From contig VJWN01000011.1 in NCBI GenBank assembly GCA_007644065.1, positions 1,360,016 to 1,424,015 on the forward strand: DNA of 64,000 bases, read 5' to 3'. Of the stretch, positions 11,361 through 23,162 are shown piece by piece; the first letter of the stretch is position 1; the number at the start of each line of letters is the position of its first letter. Source of the DNA: Margaritispora aquatica (lineage: Eukaryota; Ascomycota; Leotiomycetes; Helotiales; Discinellaceae). The notes below the pieces were generated by a model. It worked only from the letters and a program-made list of their open reading frames with translations, did no database searches and was not told the DNA's origin. The position numbers and the translations under genes were made by a program.

Positions 11361-12566
11361 TCTTGCTCTGCTTTCTGTAATCATCCTCGTCCTCGCAGTT
11401 CCTCTTGTGAAATCCACCTTCTACCTGGACAACGATAACAAGTTCATAGAAAAGGCAAGTGGTTAACTCATCTCGATCAACTGCATCTCCAATATCCAAT
11501 CTCTCCACCACATGTCCCTATCCTTTGTCCTCCCCTTCCTCTTCCACCTACCTTGCCTCTCATCCCAAAGCAGCCTCATTAGGACATCTCCGATACCAAT
11601 TCGTCCCAAAATCCGTATAGTTTATTAACCAGACTTCACACTCGTAAACAGCTTTGCAAGTACCGTATTCCCCGCAAGCCAATCGCGATAGCACAGACAG
11701 CCAAGGACAATAGATGGCATGCATGAGGTTCGTCCTCCTTGCCTCTTGGCACCGGCAGTCAACACCTTATGTAGAAGCTCCCTCTCATCTCATGTTTACC
11801 CGGACTAAACCCCTCCATTGTTCACCGAGCATCAAAGATCCATCCATACGACCACGCCATCCAAACCCTCATCTCATGTCCAGAATAAGCTTTCCCTCTA
11901 AGCTCCAATAGGCAGGCCTTCAACTGCCACGGTCAAATTGGCGCCAATATGTGGTGGAAGCTTGAGTGTAGCCAAGACAGTGCTTGATTGTTCCTGTCTC
12001 GCTTAGGAAGGTGGTGTGGCTTTCTTGTCATGCAGGCCATGGTGCTGCGTTGTCGATCAGATAAGCTTATATTATGCTTCCCCTTGTACTTAAAACTACC
12101 CTTTTTGCACCTGTTTATGATCGGGTCGTCCCGCCATAACTGGTTTCGGCAGCTACTACCGGAGAGGCATGTGAAAGGGGCAGCTCGAGCTGCTTGAAGT
12201 GCGTCGTGGAGGAGTGGATTTGGAGGTATGATAAGCAATTGCGATGTTTATTTGTCCTGTATGTTGTGCAGGTTAGAGGGGAAACGGTATCGAGAGAATT
12301 GGCGAACTGATGGCCAGATCTTTGATCTTGTGCGCTGGGGCATGGTGGGGTATTATGATGGTTGTTGTGTAATTGTGAGATGTAAGTTGTTTGGAAACAG
12401 GGAACGACGAAGACTGAGGTGGACATCAAGTGCTCAACACGTGATACAGAACTTCAATGCGTGCCCTGCTACATTACCAACGTATGAAGAATAACATAGC
12501 TATGAAGGGCGTTAAGTTGGAAGCGATTGCTGCATTACTACATTATTCATTATCATCTTACTATAA
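11361..12566. other. Intergenic, nothing recognised
   Basis: About 1.2 kb with pyrimidine-rich stretches near 11480-11560. It holds the protease promoter at its left side and the 3' side of the phosphatase-like gene at its right. No supported gene or repeat is seen. Confidence 0.4.
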
Positions 12567-13986
12567 CTATGTGCTATAAATGCTCAACACATCCGTACTA
12601 TTCGAATAATCCACCAAACACATACTTCCGTAATCTCCCACCAGCTCAGCCCTCCCACTTAGCCAATTCGCCATATTATTCTCCGCACAGCTGAACCCCG
12701 GACCATCGTCGCAGCCGATCAATGGCTGCGGACTATCATTGACCAAGACCCTATAATAGGTCCCCTCATCGAAGCCATAGCTCATGCACTCCATCTTCTC
12801 AATGGCAATGTTGGTCAAGAAAGGCAGGATATTGCTTGATTTCCATGCGCGATTGAAGTTGATTGTGCTAGTAGGCATGGTGTCATTGATGTTGTTCGCA
12901 CCCGAGAAGGCGGAGTTGTTGAATAAGCCTAGTGCGACGAGGACAGTGGGTGGTAACTCTCGGTGTGTGAAAGAAATATAGAGATCTTGGTCGATAGTAG
13001 CATTGGACATGTTGTTTTGTGTTGACATCAAGATGTTGAATGTTGCCTTTGCCCAGGGGAAGCCAATTGCACCGCTGACGTACGATCCATAGCCAGTATT
13101 GTAGTGGTACATAATGTCGTTCGTATACTCGAATCCAAGCCACTCGTTTGGTGTCAGGACATCGAGGTTGCAAAATGGTGAGGACCCTCTGATGACTGTT
13201 TCGTAACCACACAGGAGAGACATGCCGTAGATATCTGTCGCTGTGAAGTTGAATGCTGGGGCAGTTGCGTTGAACCTGCCGATTGCTGGCTTGGTGTAGA
13301 TTTTAAGGTATTCCTGAATCACAATCAGTATGCAAGTACAGGAGTGTAGTTAAATGACATACCGCTGACTGATCATTTCCAGCTGAGGAGCTATATTCCG
13401 GACAGCTTTTATACGGTGTCAAAGAGTTTGCACCGTCCTCTTCTCCTTCGGGAATCTGAACAACGCTGATATCTGACGCATCATCCGCAAGACCTTGCGC
13501 AAGCGATTTCGCACTCTTGACAGTTCTTTCGGCAGTCGATGTCCAAATCTCCTTCGGCGTCCTCAAGCCCTGGTATCTCTGTGCAATATCCACGCCTAGC
13601 CTCACAGCCTCCAGCTTCCCTGCTCTCGTAAGCATCTCTTGCTCCGCATCCGTGATTGGGTTCTTCCATGTTGCAAGAAACGACAAGTTCGGCACTTTCG
13701 TCCAGTCAATTGTGATGTTTGAGAGCTTCTCCACGAAGGGCTCGATGTAAGTTTCGTAGTCAAAATCGTTTGCGTAGATTGCAGCATGGCGGACGAGGTA
13801 TGCAGCCCTGGTCACATTGCAACCCTGTGGAGGAGAAGGATCCAGAGGAGGATCGAGAGGATCAAAGGGTGGCGCCACACCTGCTAGATGCTGGAGTGGA
13901 TCGAAAGAGTATGATTGAGGAGAGAATGCACAGAAAGCTCCTCCAACGAGGAGAGCAGCAGGAGCGTAGGAGAGAATAGAAGGCAT
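12567..13986 (-). CDS. Histidine-acid-phosphatase-like secreted protein (456 residues), altered active site
   Basis: Model: exons 13986-13363 and 13313-12567, phase 0. It has an N-terminal signal sequence, many N-x-T/S glycosylation sites and the overall layout of the fungal phytase / acid phosphatase branch of the histidine phosphatase superfamily. At the position of the catalytic RHGxRxP the protein reads LVRHAAIYAN (Arg66, His67). The nucleophile His is kept, but the Gly, second Arg and Pro are gone. At the C-terminal HD site it reads FTHRELPP (His325, Arg326), so the usual proton-donor Asp is not directly after the His. Several fungal relatives may share this variant, so it may be a subfamily with different chemistry and not a dead enzyme. 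A TATA-like tatata lies about 55 bases upstream. Confidence 0.8.
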
Positions 13987-14992
13987 CTTTGAATGTGCTT
14001 CTAGCGATGAATTGAGAAGACCTACATTGCTTGTTTGTTTATATACTTGTGCCTAGCACTAGGACCATGGGATCATCACTAGACGATCTGAGATGTTGAC
14101 GTTGGCCCATAGCAAACCAAGGCAATGGATAGACAGCGTGGGTTGAAAAGCTTCTCAAGCTCGAAGCTAAGCTAGCTAAGCTAACGAACGTATGGAGCTT
14201 TGTCGTCAGCCAAGACTGTCCACGTGATATAGTGGGATGCCAAAAGGGAAAAGTGCCAGGAACTTGGTCGTCAACATCAACATCAAGCTTCACGGATGAC
14301 AGATCCGTTTTGCTGTCAAACTGTCAAAAGCCTTGATTGAGCGAGCATGCTTTCACTGTGGCTCTGATTGGGATCTTCAGTTCACCGCCACAGCTTGTCT
14401 TTATCAAAACCTAAAATCCGCAAGAGGACATCGATCACGTGCGCCGCATTTCTCGTAGCACTCCTCGTGATGCACTGATCTGGTACCTTAACTAGCGTAG
14501 CAAGGGACTTAGAAAATGTAAACAAGTAAAAGAGTCTCTTTGGCTTAGCTGATCCATCCAACTTGTGGCTTTCGCCTGTCTCTTTTGGCTTCTACGGAGG
14601 CGGCTTCAAGATGTACTCCGCTAGGTACTCAAGTAGAAGGCCCAGAACATTGAATCGTACAATATCAAACCTACAAATCCAGCATTCCAGCCGCGGTAAG
14701 TGAGTCATTTCAACAGGAATGATTCATGCCGGAAAGTTAGCAATTGTTGGTATTGCGTGAAAAGGAGATTGTGAATCTGATCTCGGAGCTCATTCACCTC
14801 CGATACCCCTGCATTGAATTGCCTCGCTTAGACTTGGCAGGACAGCCGTAAATCTAGGATGCAAAGAAGTACATTAGCTCGAGTTGAAAGGGGTATATAA
14901 CGAGTCTTTCCTGCTGTGATGGATATGTATCATTCTCACTCTAATCCTCATCATACATTGTGTTTTCAATCCATTCTCCGAGAAATCTCAAA
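13987..14992. other. Divergent intergenic region between phosphatase-like and NmrA-like genes
   Basis: About 1 kb serves as the upstream region of both flanking genes, which point away from each other. It contains E-box-like cacgtg words near 14220 and 14437, and short repeats such as agctaagctagctaagctaa near 14162-14181. A tatataa at 14894-14900 sits 93 bases before the NmrA-like start codon and is a plausible TATA box. Binding factors cannot be assigned from sequence alone. Confidence 0.45.
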
Positions 14993-16151
14993 ATGCCTTC
15001 CCCAAACACCAAACTCATTGTTGTCCTCGGCGCTACAGGCACGCAAGTGTGTCTCCCAAATTCCCATTGCCTAAACAGAGCTGACAAACATCTCAGGGCG
15101 GATCCGTAGCTCGCCTCTTCGCCACGGAGCTAGGCTGGAAAGTGCGAGGTGTAACACGCAACAGCTCTTCGCCATCCGCACAAGCGCTCAAAGCCCTCGG
15201 AATCGAGATGGTCAATGCAGACCTCGATATCCCATCAACGCTAGCCACTGCTTTCCTAGGCGCCAACGCAATCTTCTGCGTGACTGATTTCTGGTCCTCG
15301 TTCTATAATCCAGGCACTCAGGCTTTGCTGAAAGAGGGCCAGACACTCGGCGAATTTTGCTATGAGCGTGAATTGAGGCATTTGAAGGCTGTGGCTGATA
15401 TTGCGAGTGAAGTTGATGCTTTGGAAAGATTTATTGTGAGTAGCTTGGTGGATGCGGAGAAGTGGAGCGCTGGGAAATTTGCAGGTGTATATCACTGGGA
15501 TGGTAAGGCGAGGGGAGTTGCGTATTTGAGGGAGAAGTATCCGGCCCTGGCGATGAAGATGAGTGTGGTTATTGTTGGTAATTACATGGAAAATTGGCTA
15601 CGAGTTGTGAGCCCTTGCAAGGTATGCGAACTACTTGGGGTGAAGTACCAAAAGTCTTTGCTAATATCAAATAGCAAGACAATGGCTCATACATGCTCAG
15701 CCTCTGTGGAACTGGAGACATCCCAATACCACACATGAGCGCCGGGAAAGACACTGGATCTATCGTCCGAGCTGCCATTCAAAGCACTCCTGGCAAGACA
15801 ATATTTGGCGCTGGAAGTATGCTTTCATGGTCTGACCAGCTGAAGGCGTGGTGCAAGTACAACAAAGTCCCGTTTGGTGGCTTTAACCGGTTGCCAATTC
15901 GTGTCTATGACGAGATGCTACCTCTACCAGGACTTGGGAAGGAACTTGGTGAGATGATGGAGTTTATGCATGAGTTCGGATATGCAGCTGGAGAAACCAT
16001 TGTGCTTCCATCCGAGGTGAGCTTGTATGACACCGCAGTGAATGTCAGCTAATATCACCAGCTGGATGTTCCATGTCCAATGACAACTTGGGATGATTTT
16101 TTGAAGGAGCAGGACTGGTCGAGTATTATGAAGATGCAGGGTTCTTATTGA
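14993..16151 (+). CDS. NmrA-like NAD(P)-binding Rossmann protein (336 residues)
   Basis: Model: exons 14993-15046, 15097-15621, 15675-16016 and 16062-16151, all phase 0. The N-terminus carries GATGTQGGS (residues 13-21), the glycine-rich dinucleotide loop of the atypical short-chain dehydrogenases. The rest follows the NmrA/HSCARG layout, with a VTDFWS stretch after the third strand and a substrate-side C-terminal region. Members act as redox sensors or reductases, and the sequence does not tell which applies here. It is convergent with the NAD kinase gene, only 59 bases away. A functional link through pyridine nucleotides would be attractive but is inference. Confidence 0.85.
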
Positions 16152-16210
16152 GTTTAGCCCTTGTCGGTTGGTGGAGTGGAGTGGAGTGGTGTAGTGTGAG
16201 AGTATTATTT

Positions 16211-17596
16211 CTACTCCCCACTGCCAAATGGATAGTTGAATTTCAATAGACCATTCAGACCTCCAACCCATCCATCATCATCGTCGTGGCCACTCTTTGC
16301 ATGCCTCATGACGCATGGAACGCCCCCGATCCATTCTTTCCCTTTGCTGATACTTTCTCCATTCACTCTGACCTCCATACCTACGCCAACACCTCGACTT
16401 CGTCTTCTGCCATCAATACTCACTTCTAATTCTCTTCCTCGGTTCTTCTCACTGAGCCGTAGCGTGATTGGTGTGTTGCCTGGAAGGACCAGTGGTCTAA
16501 AAGACAAACTCCGAGGACAAATCGGAGTCATCAAAAGACTGCTGACGAGTGGGTGAATAATGCTTCCTCCTGAACTTAAGCTGTATGCCGTACTTCCAGT
16601 AGGTGTAGAGATTATCATGCCATCTGCTACTGCTTCCGTTAAGAACCTTCCTCCAACATACACCTCGATGATGGCCAGATGTGCTTCTTTACCGCGATGT
16701 ATTATGACTTCGTTCATAGCATGTACATCGCAACTTGCGCTCTCGTCTGTGTTGTCGCCAATAAGTCGATTCCCATCGGCATCAAACACTCCGACTTTTA
16801 AACGATTTCGAAGCAGGACTTTTGAGCTTCTGGATGGTCCCATAGATTTTCCTCTAACACTTGACCAACCTGTCACTACATCACCAGCTTGATGGCTTCC
16901 ATTCTGAACATGTGGATGTTTCTGGTCCTGAAATAACGGCGATCCTGCTTCTGCCCCTGACATGTACACCTCTCGAAATGCCCTCTTGTACTCTGCAAAT
17001 TTCCATTCTCCAAGGAATCCAAGCGTGCCCATGCTAAATGACAGTATAGGGGGAACATGTAGTGTTGTTGCAAATAGAGACGACGCATGGAGGATTGTTC
17101 CGTCACCACCCAAGGTTGTGGTCATGTCAACTTTATTGGGAAGTCCATCGCTCGTGCTGGTAGTGTAGATCGGGAAGTCGAAATGTCTATGCATCTGTGC
17201 AGCGACCTTCGGTTCAAATATGAGGGAGACATTGTCGTAATTCGAGTGAATGTGCCTAGAGAATTAGCTTGATCCTGTTGTCTTGAATTCAGTACCAACT
17301 TCGCAAACTCAATGCACGACTCCGCAACCTGTGGAGCCTGAATCTTCTTCACTATGAGTATATTCCTTGGAGGTGAGGGCCATTGTAAGGAGAGGAGGTC
17401 ACTGGTCTGGCTTTCTAACCGATGTCAGTAAAGCTTTCAACTTGGCAGCTTGCTACTAACCTTGGTATCTAGGAATAATTCTATCTGGCAGATTCTCTGC
17501 GTCAAGTATTTCTTGTCTCGCAGAAGTACTACTGAACGCCCTTCTCCATAGTTTCCAGCTTGCACGAACTCGTCTTTGAATCATCATTGTTGTCAT
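16211..17596 (-). CDS. POS5: Mitochondrial NAD(H) kinase, POS5-like (431 residues)
   Basis: Model: exons 17596-17461, 17414-17300 and 17255-16211. The protein makes NADP(H) by phosphorylating NAD(H) with ATP. The diagnostic GGDGTIL motif is at residues 133-139, a conserved Asn-Glu (AMNEV) follows, and the TPTGSTAYSLSSGG segment is intact. The start is Arg-rich and lacks acidic residues (MIQRRVRASWKLWRRAFSS), a good mitochondrial presequence, as in yeast Pos5. Intron 2 uses donor GTTGGT. This choice restores the conserved EFAK-HIHSNYD junction, whereas the alternative GTACTG breaks the frame. The domain is followed by a Gly-rich, Asp-rich C-terminus. The gene is divergent from the acyltransferase gene and shares a 0.7 kb upstream region with it. 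Confidence 0.9.
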
Positions 17597-18301
17597 TGGT
17601 TGAAGCTATTGATGTTGGGCTTTACGAAAGAAGTAAAGGCACCGAAGCTGTCACTTTAGCCTGAACCGGAAGACTGTTTCCAGCTGGGCTATCACATGCG
17701 ACGCGTCTTCTCACGATTTGTAGATAGTGTTGGCATTTTCCTAGCAATGTGTAATCACATAGTTGGTAGTATACAGAATACAAGATGATGTCAAATCAAG
17801 CTTGTAATACCGGAACCAAAGCTCAACGCGGTCATGGTCGTTCCAGAAATCTGGTCCAACGGGTTAAGTCCGGAAGCTTATCGATAAGATTCCAAGCTAA
17901 ACCTTATTATGACGGTAAATCCGGGAGCTCACAGAATGACAAAACTCAAGGCAGCGGTAGCGGCAGTCCGGAATGTCCAAGGTTATCTACACGAATGATA
18001 CTTTAACTTCGACCTTAAAATTCCCAAGACTATTCCCAGGACAATAGCTTGGAATATTCGCAGTTCTTTGTTGCTAGGAACATGTTCTGGCTGAAGAAAA
18101 CGTGAATTTCCGAAATCCACCGTAGCGGTCACCACTACCTAAATACACACCACGCTCGAAGCACGAGCTCTCACACAGCATTGGCTTGTAGGTGAGCACA
18201 CGGTCGTCTGCCTTGCAAGATCGCACAGGTTTTAATCTTTACAAACTTTCTCCAGATTTGAGATCCCAGCATTACTTTCGTCAGCTATATTTGTTGTGAT
18301 T
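17597..18301. other. Bidirectional promoter region
   Basis: About 700 bases lie between the start codons of the NAD kinase (minus) and the acyltransferase (plus). A short open frame inside (17785-18006) has no family resemblance and was not accepted. No repeated element was noticed. Confidence 0.45.
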
Positions 18302-19699
18302 ATGGCGGCGGAACTTAGACAGAGGCAGCAGAAGCCTGCACCAGCTGTAGAGGGCAAACCGGAACTGAAGGAAGTTGTTGCACATCCAGGTGGAAAGATC
18401 AAACATTCTGGAGCGACACAAGTTCTGCGATTCTTGCTAGTTGTGGTTTACTTCTTCTCGTCATGTTGCTCGTGAGTCCTCTAATCGTCTAAAGTCTCTA
18501 GCTTGACACTAATCGTTTAGTATTGTTGCAACTCAGTTCCTCGGCGTACCTCTTTATTGGATCAACCGAGACTATTACTACTCCTACATGGCCTTGACGA
18601 AGCAGTCCTTTGGAATATTCGTCACAACCTTGACACAATATTGGGCACCGACGGTTATAAGAGTTAGTGGGGACGCCTCAGTTGCTGGTCAGTTGCGATG
18701 TACTCCTGATGGAAGGGTTGAGCTAGACTTTCCCGATAGACTTGTTATGATTGCAAATCATCAGGTATGGAGGCATCTGTGGGTTTTTTTCCGTGCTGAC
18801 AAGAATCTTAGCTCTACACCGACTGGCTTTATTTGTGGTGGGCAGCGTACACCAATAAGCGAAAGATGCATGGGCATATCTTCATAATACTCAAAGAGTC
18901 TTTAAAATATGTCCCAATCGTCGGATGGGGTATGACCTTTTATGGATTTGTGTTCATGTCAAGAAAAATGTCAACAGACGAGGCAAGGTTGGCCCATAGA
19001 CTTAAGCAGTTGAAATCGGTTCATTCCGGACCTTTATCAGGAACCAAAGGACTAGATCCAATGTGGCTCCTGCTGTTTCCGGAGGGCACAAACTTGAGTG
19101 CAAATACAAGGGAGCGAAGTGCTGCGTGGGCAAAGAAGCAAGGATTCAAGGACTTTGAGCAGGTTCTTGTTCCTAGGAGTACAGGATCATTCTTTTGTTT
19201 GAATGAGCTGAAAGGTACCGTCGACTTTATCTACGACTGTACATTAGCATATGAGGGTGTGCCGTAAGTATCTTGCGCTAAACATCCATTCAGCCAGCTA
19301 ACTAGAAACAGACAAGGGGAGTATGGGCAAGATATTTTCACGCTCCGAACATCATACCTTCAAGGTCGGCCACCACCATCCGTAAATATGCACTGGAGAA
19401 GATTTGCCATAAAAGATATTCCGTTACAGGATCACGACTCCTTTGATCTTTGGCTTCGAGAGCGATGGCAAGAGAAGGATGTACTCATCAATGAGTATCT
19501 AGCGACAGGACTCTTCCCAGCTACACCGTTTGCCATCAAAGGACATGTTGATAGCATGACCAAAGAAGGACATATCGAGACTGAGGTGAAGCTAGCTCAC
19601 TTCTGGGAGATCGGCAATATATTTGTCGTTCTTGCCGGCGCTGGTCTCGTTTCTCACCTCTTGGTGAAGCTTCGAGATGTGCTGTTTTATGGGAGCTAG
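18302..19699 (+). CDS. PlsC-type lysophospholipid acyltransferase (417 residues)
   Basis: Model: exons 18302-18471, 18521-18764, 18812-19263 and 19312-19699. The acyltransferase box NHQLYTDW (NHx4D, His137 to Asp142) is split exactly by the second intron, which strongly supports the model. LFPEGTN follows at about residues 226-232. Hydrophobic helices lie at about residues 42-65 and near the C-terminus. This layout matches the fungal/animal LCLAT1-AGPAT group, including yeast Cst26, which transfers acyl groups to lysophosphatidylinositol or lysophosphatidic acid in the ER. The exact acceptor cannot be read from sequence. It is divergent from the NAD kinase gene. Confidence 0.9.
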
Positions 19700-20666
19700 A
19701 ATTTGCTTGCAAGCAGCTATTTGCATCATGTGATTTGGATTGAGTATGCCAGCTACGAAGTTTATGATGAGGGATGACACATATACCAGTCCATGGATAG
19801 GACAATTATTTAGGCGTTGGAAATACTCAGGATAGGTGATCTTGAGTCGCATTCGAGAATGTAGCATGGCTAGTTAGTGTTCTCAGGTTGTTGGAATTCA
19901 TGATACCCATAAACCCTCTTCCTTTGATTTATATCATCCTTGGTGTATTTTACAGGTATCAAAACCTCGACAATGCCTCCTTGCCCACCAATCAGCCTAT
20001 CACGGAAACCCAGCACTGAACTCAACCCCTGAAGGCTCGCTTATTCCCTGCATCAGCAAAACAAAAAATCGCACATTCAGTTCCATAAGGTCGCAATGAC
20101 CATTGACTCGTTCACCCATTCCATGATCCCAAAAAACGGCTAGGTGTAGGTACTACCGTATCCAGAAGGTGCTGATTTCCTTTTCTCGGGCAGAGAATGA
20201 CACTCAGGGTGAGGGTTATCTCGTAAAGAGAGGCTCACATGTGCGTGGACTGACTCAGGGGACGAGGGGACGCCATTGGATCCGCTTTATGTCGTGCGTG
20301 GTGACAAATGATGCGATTCGGTGGTTGTTATGTTCAGCCCTTCAGGTTCTACCGCTTAGTGAGCTGAGAGGGAGACGAGCTGATGCTTGGTCCTTTTATG
20401 AGTTGGTATATATCCCACTATTGAGGTCGATGAAACTGTTTGTTTCCTCAGGATTTATCTATGTGGCGCGCGATTCGGAACCTTAGGATTGGCGTAAGCA
20501 CGCAGAGAGTGGTCCTTTTAAGCTCCATACGTTGTTGCACTTTCATCTCAGACAAAACAGTGCGTTCACTCCCGCCTTATAGCTGGTTTCGTGCGTTTCG
20601 ACGGAGATTTGGTCATCTGGAATTAGATATCGTTGCCAGCATCACCCGATCAGCGAACTCTCGACA
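19700..20666. other. Intergenic, nothing recognised
   Basis: About 970 bases. An open frame at 20169-20486 has no family resemblance and no splice partner that I could support. The stretch holds the upstream region of the next coiled-coil hypothetical gene. Confidence 0.4.
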
Positions 20667-21582
20667 ATGAATGTGGACAGCTTTGGGGTGGGCGACATGA
20701 CTACCAGGAGGGCCGAGGTCGAGATGAACATCGATATCTGGGACTTATGTCAGCTGTGTGCATTGCATTTCACGGAGTGTGTATGCTTCTCTGTGGATTC
20801 GGATAACCCAGTCCTTAATCCTACTCCTTTGAAACCAAATACCAACTACTCCGATCTCCCAGTTGGCATCGGCTTTGGGAGTGACTCAATTATGTCGCAT
20901 GACCAAAGTATACTCGGTGAATTTGACTTCACATGGGAGACATACCAGAAATCATACACACCCGCTCCACAACCCCTCAGCAGTGGTTACTGGAACCAGG
21001 ACTTCTGCCCTCCATCAGTGGAGCATGCTTTCGTTTCGGATTCGCAGCATGCTAAAGAAGGTCAAGCTATGGCAGAGGAAAGGCGCAATTCCAAAGCTAC
21101 GAGAACCCATACAGCCAATACCAAAGCACCAAGCAGAAAATCTTCCTCTTCATCTCCCAGGGCTGAGGATGGCATCAACACTCAAAGGAAAATATCGACC
21201 CCCAAAAGCTCATCCAGTCCCCGAGACGTACGTTTCCCTCTCCCCACCCCCTCTAGCTTGATCGTTCTAATAGCTTCAGGTTGCCTCGAAACAATCTCAG
21301 CTCATACACACTTTGCGCCAGAAGGTTGAAGAGCTACAAGAGGAGCATGAGAAGCTCACGATGGTGCTGGAGGAGAAGATGGCTAGGATTTCTGTTCCTG
21401 TGAGGGAAGAGCATCTTCCTACGAGTGATCCAATGCCAGTATTCAACTGGGACTTGCATGGTTGGGATGTGTCATGTGATTTTCGTGCTGTGAATGTTAC
21501 TGGAGCTGGAGGTCTTAGATGCGATGTAGGCGAAGTAGTTAGAGATAGAAGCGTTGATCTAGAGTGGGGTGTGTTGCATTAA
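20667..21582 (+). CDS. Hypothetical protein with C-terminal coiled coil (about 287 residues)
   Basis: Model: exons 20667-21227 and 21280-21582, joined in phase 0 at a GTACGT donor and a TTCAG acceptor. I do not recognise the family. The first 75 residues are of doubtful reality because several in-frame ATGs follow, including one at 20902. A Ser/Thr/Lys-rich disordered stretch at residues 130-185 precedes a clear coiled coil (TLRQKVEELQEEHEKL) that starts right after the intron. The basic, Ser-rich region plus helix recalls a degenerate bZIP, but no N-x7-R basic motif is present, so I do not call it one. Start site and upstream exons are uncertain. Confidence 0.5.
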
Positions 21583-23162
21583 AAGTCGTTGAAAACGAAA
21601 AGAAGAAGGAGTCCTTAATATTGCGACGCGGAGAAAGTGAAAGCTCACTTCAACGAGAAGTGTGGGGGAGAATGTCGCAATATAAGAAGTCTACAAGTGA
21701 AAGCAGACACACTATCAATAAACTGAGATGGCCAATGACCAGGATACGCACCAGCTTGGCACAGCATATGAAGTGCTTAATCTTCGATGAAAAATGATTG
21801 CTCGCCGTTGAAGCTATGAAGCTACTGGATGGATTAGCCCCTCGGTCCGGAAAGGCTTTCGGGTAGCTGAGTTTGAGAAGGAGGCATTCATGGGGTTGAA
21901 GTGGGTTGAGATCGATCAGTAATTGCTCACAGCGGATGAAAGAAAGCCTCTTCTTCACTTGAGTTGAAGTCTAGGACGAAGTGTGCCTTTCGGAGATTTG
22001 AATCTTGTCTGCGAAAGATATGTCGGAGGTCTCGTTAGGAGTGACCTTTGTCCCAATCTTTGCTCCTTTCTTCTCTACGTTTGTTACCTCCACGCTCTCA
22101 TAATGCCAAGATATAAATCAGCGACGCGATCCTATACGGATCTTCCATGACATATCTCCTATTTGGAGTGGTGCGATTCTAAGAAGCCACAATTATCCTA
22201 TAGATCGATCTCTATTCAACAAGCCCACACAATCAACGTACATGGTCTGTCGCTTAGGTGTGGGTGAATGCTACAGAACGGTCGCATCCCCGATACCGTC
22301 AAGGGTGATCAAGAGGGTCATAGTATCGTGTATAATCCTTGGGAATGGCACCAGGGCGCGAGGTCGGGGGGACGCATTGGATGGATTGATAGGGCGTGTG
22401 AGGGGTGAGTTGAGGCTGGTGTTGGGGACGCGTCGCTGGCCGGCTAGATTGGCTACGCCTGCGAAATCATACCTGCATCGCCGATCAGTGTTGAATAGGA
22501 CTTGGCTTTGTTGTCAGCGCCATAGCGCGATACTTGCTGTGAATTAGGGTCCATTCGAGAAAGGTGCGCATTGAGGAAGTGGTGGGAGGGGGAGTAACCA
22601 CGCGATGAATGATTTTAGTTTGGGGTTACTCTTGTCAATGTTCTTCGAGTCCTCCTTGATTTCTTAAAAGCGGGGTCAGTCAGCCTTCGGTTATATTCGC
22701 CAAGATCTTTTTAACCGAGCACATTCTAGCGATTTGATTGGTGCAACGTGCTCAGGGAAACAGTCCAAGAATCTTGGCGCATACAGTACAGTATAACCAA
22801 AGGCTGGAGTTCAGATCAGTGAGTGGAGGGCATCACTCTGTGTTACCATGTTTATCTTTCTCAGGCGTTTTCTTTGAGATTAAAATAATATGACTAGGCT
22901 TTCGTGAGGCTCCCGTGAGGACTGATGATGAGTTATAGCTACCTACCTTACCTAGAGCATAATCTCCTTGGACAGATTCAGCTGCAGCAAGTACTTAAGG
23001 TAGGGTAGGCACTTGACCGTCTCCTCCCACGCTTCGTTATCTATTGGATTTTCTCGTACTTGATAAAATCCTAAAGTACGCGTGGCCAACTCAAGAAGGA
23101 CGATTCATCTTTGATACCAGCAATCTCTCCGATCAAGCCTTATCTCACTCTTCATAGCAATA
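21583..23162. other. Intergenic, with TACCT-type words near 22940-23010
   Basis: About 1.6 kb without a supported gene. Near its right end the words acctaccttacctag and aaggtagggtaggcac form the same palindromic family seen at 3070-3145. A short open frame at 22242-22547 shows no family resemblance. Confidence 0.4.

Noticed and set aside
20169..20486. A 105-codon plus-strand frame
   Set aside because: No family resemblance, no promoter or splice signal that I could support.
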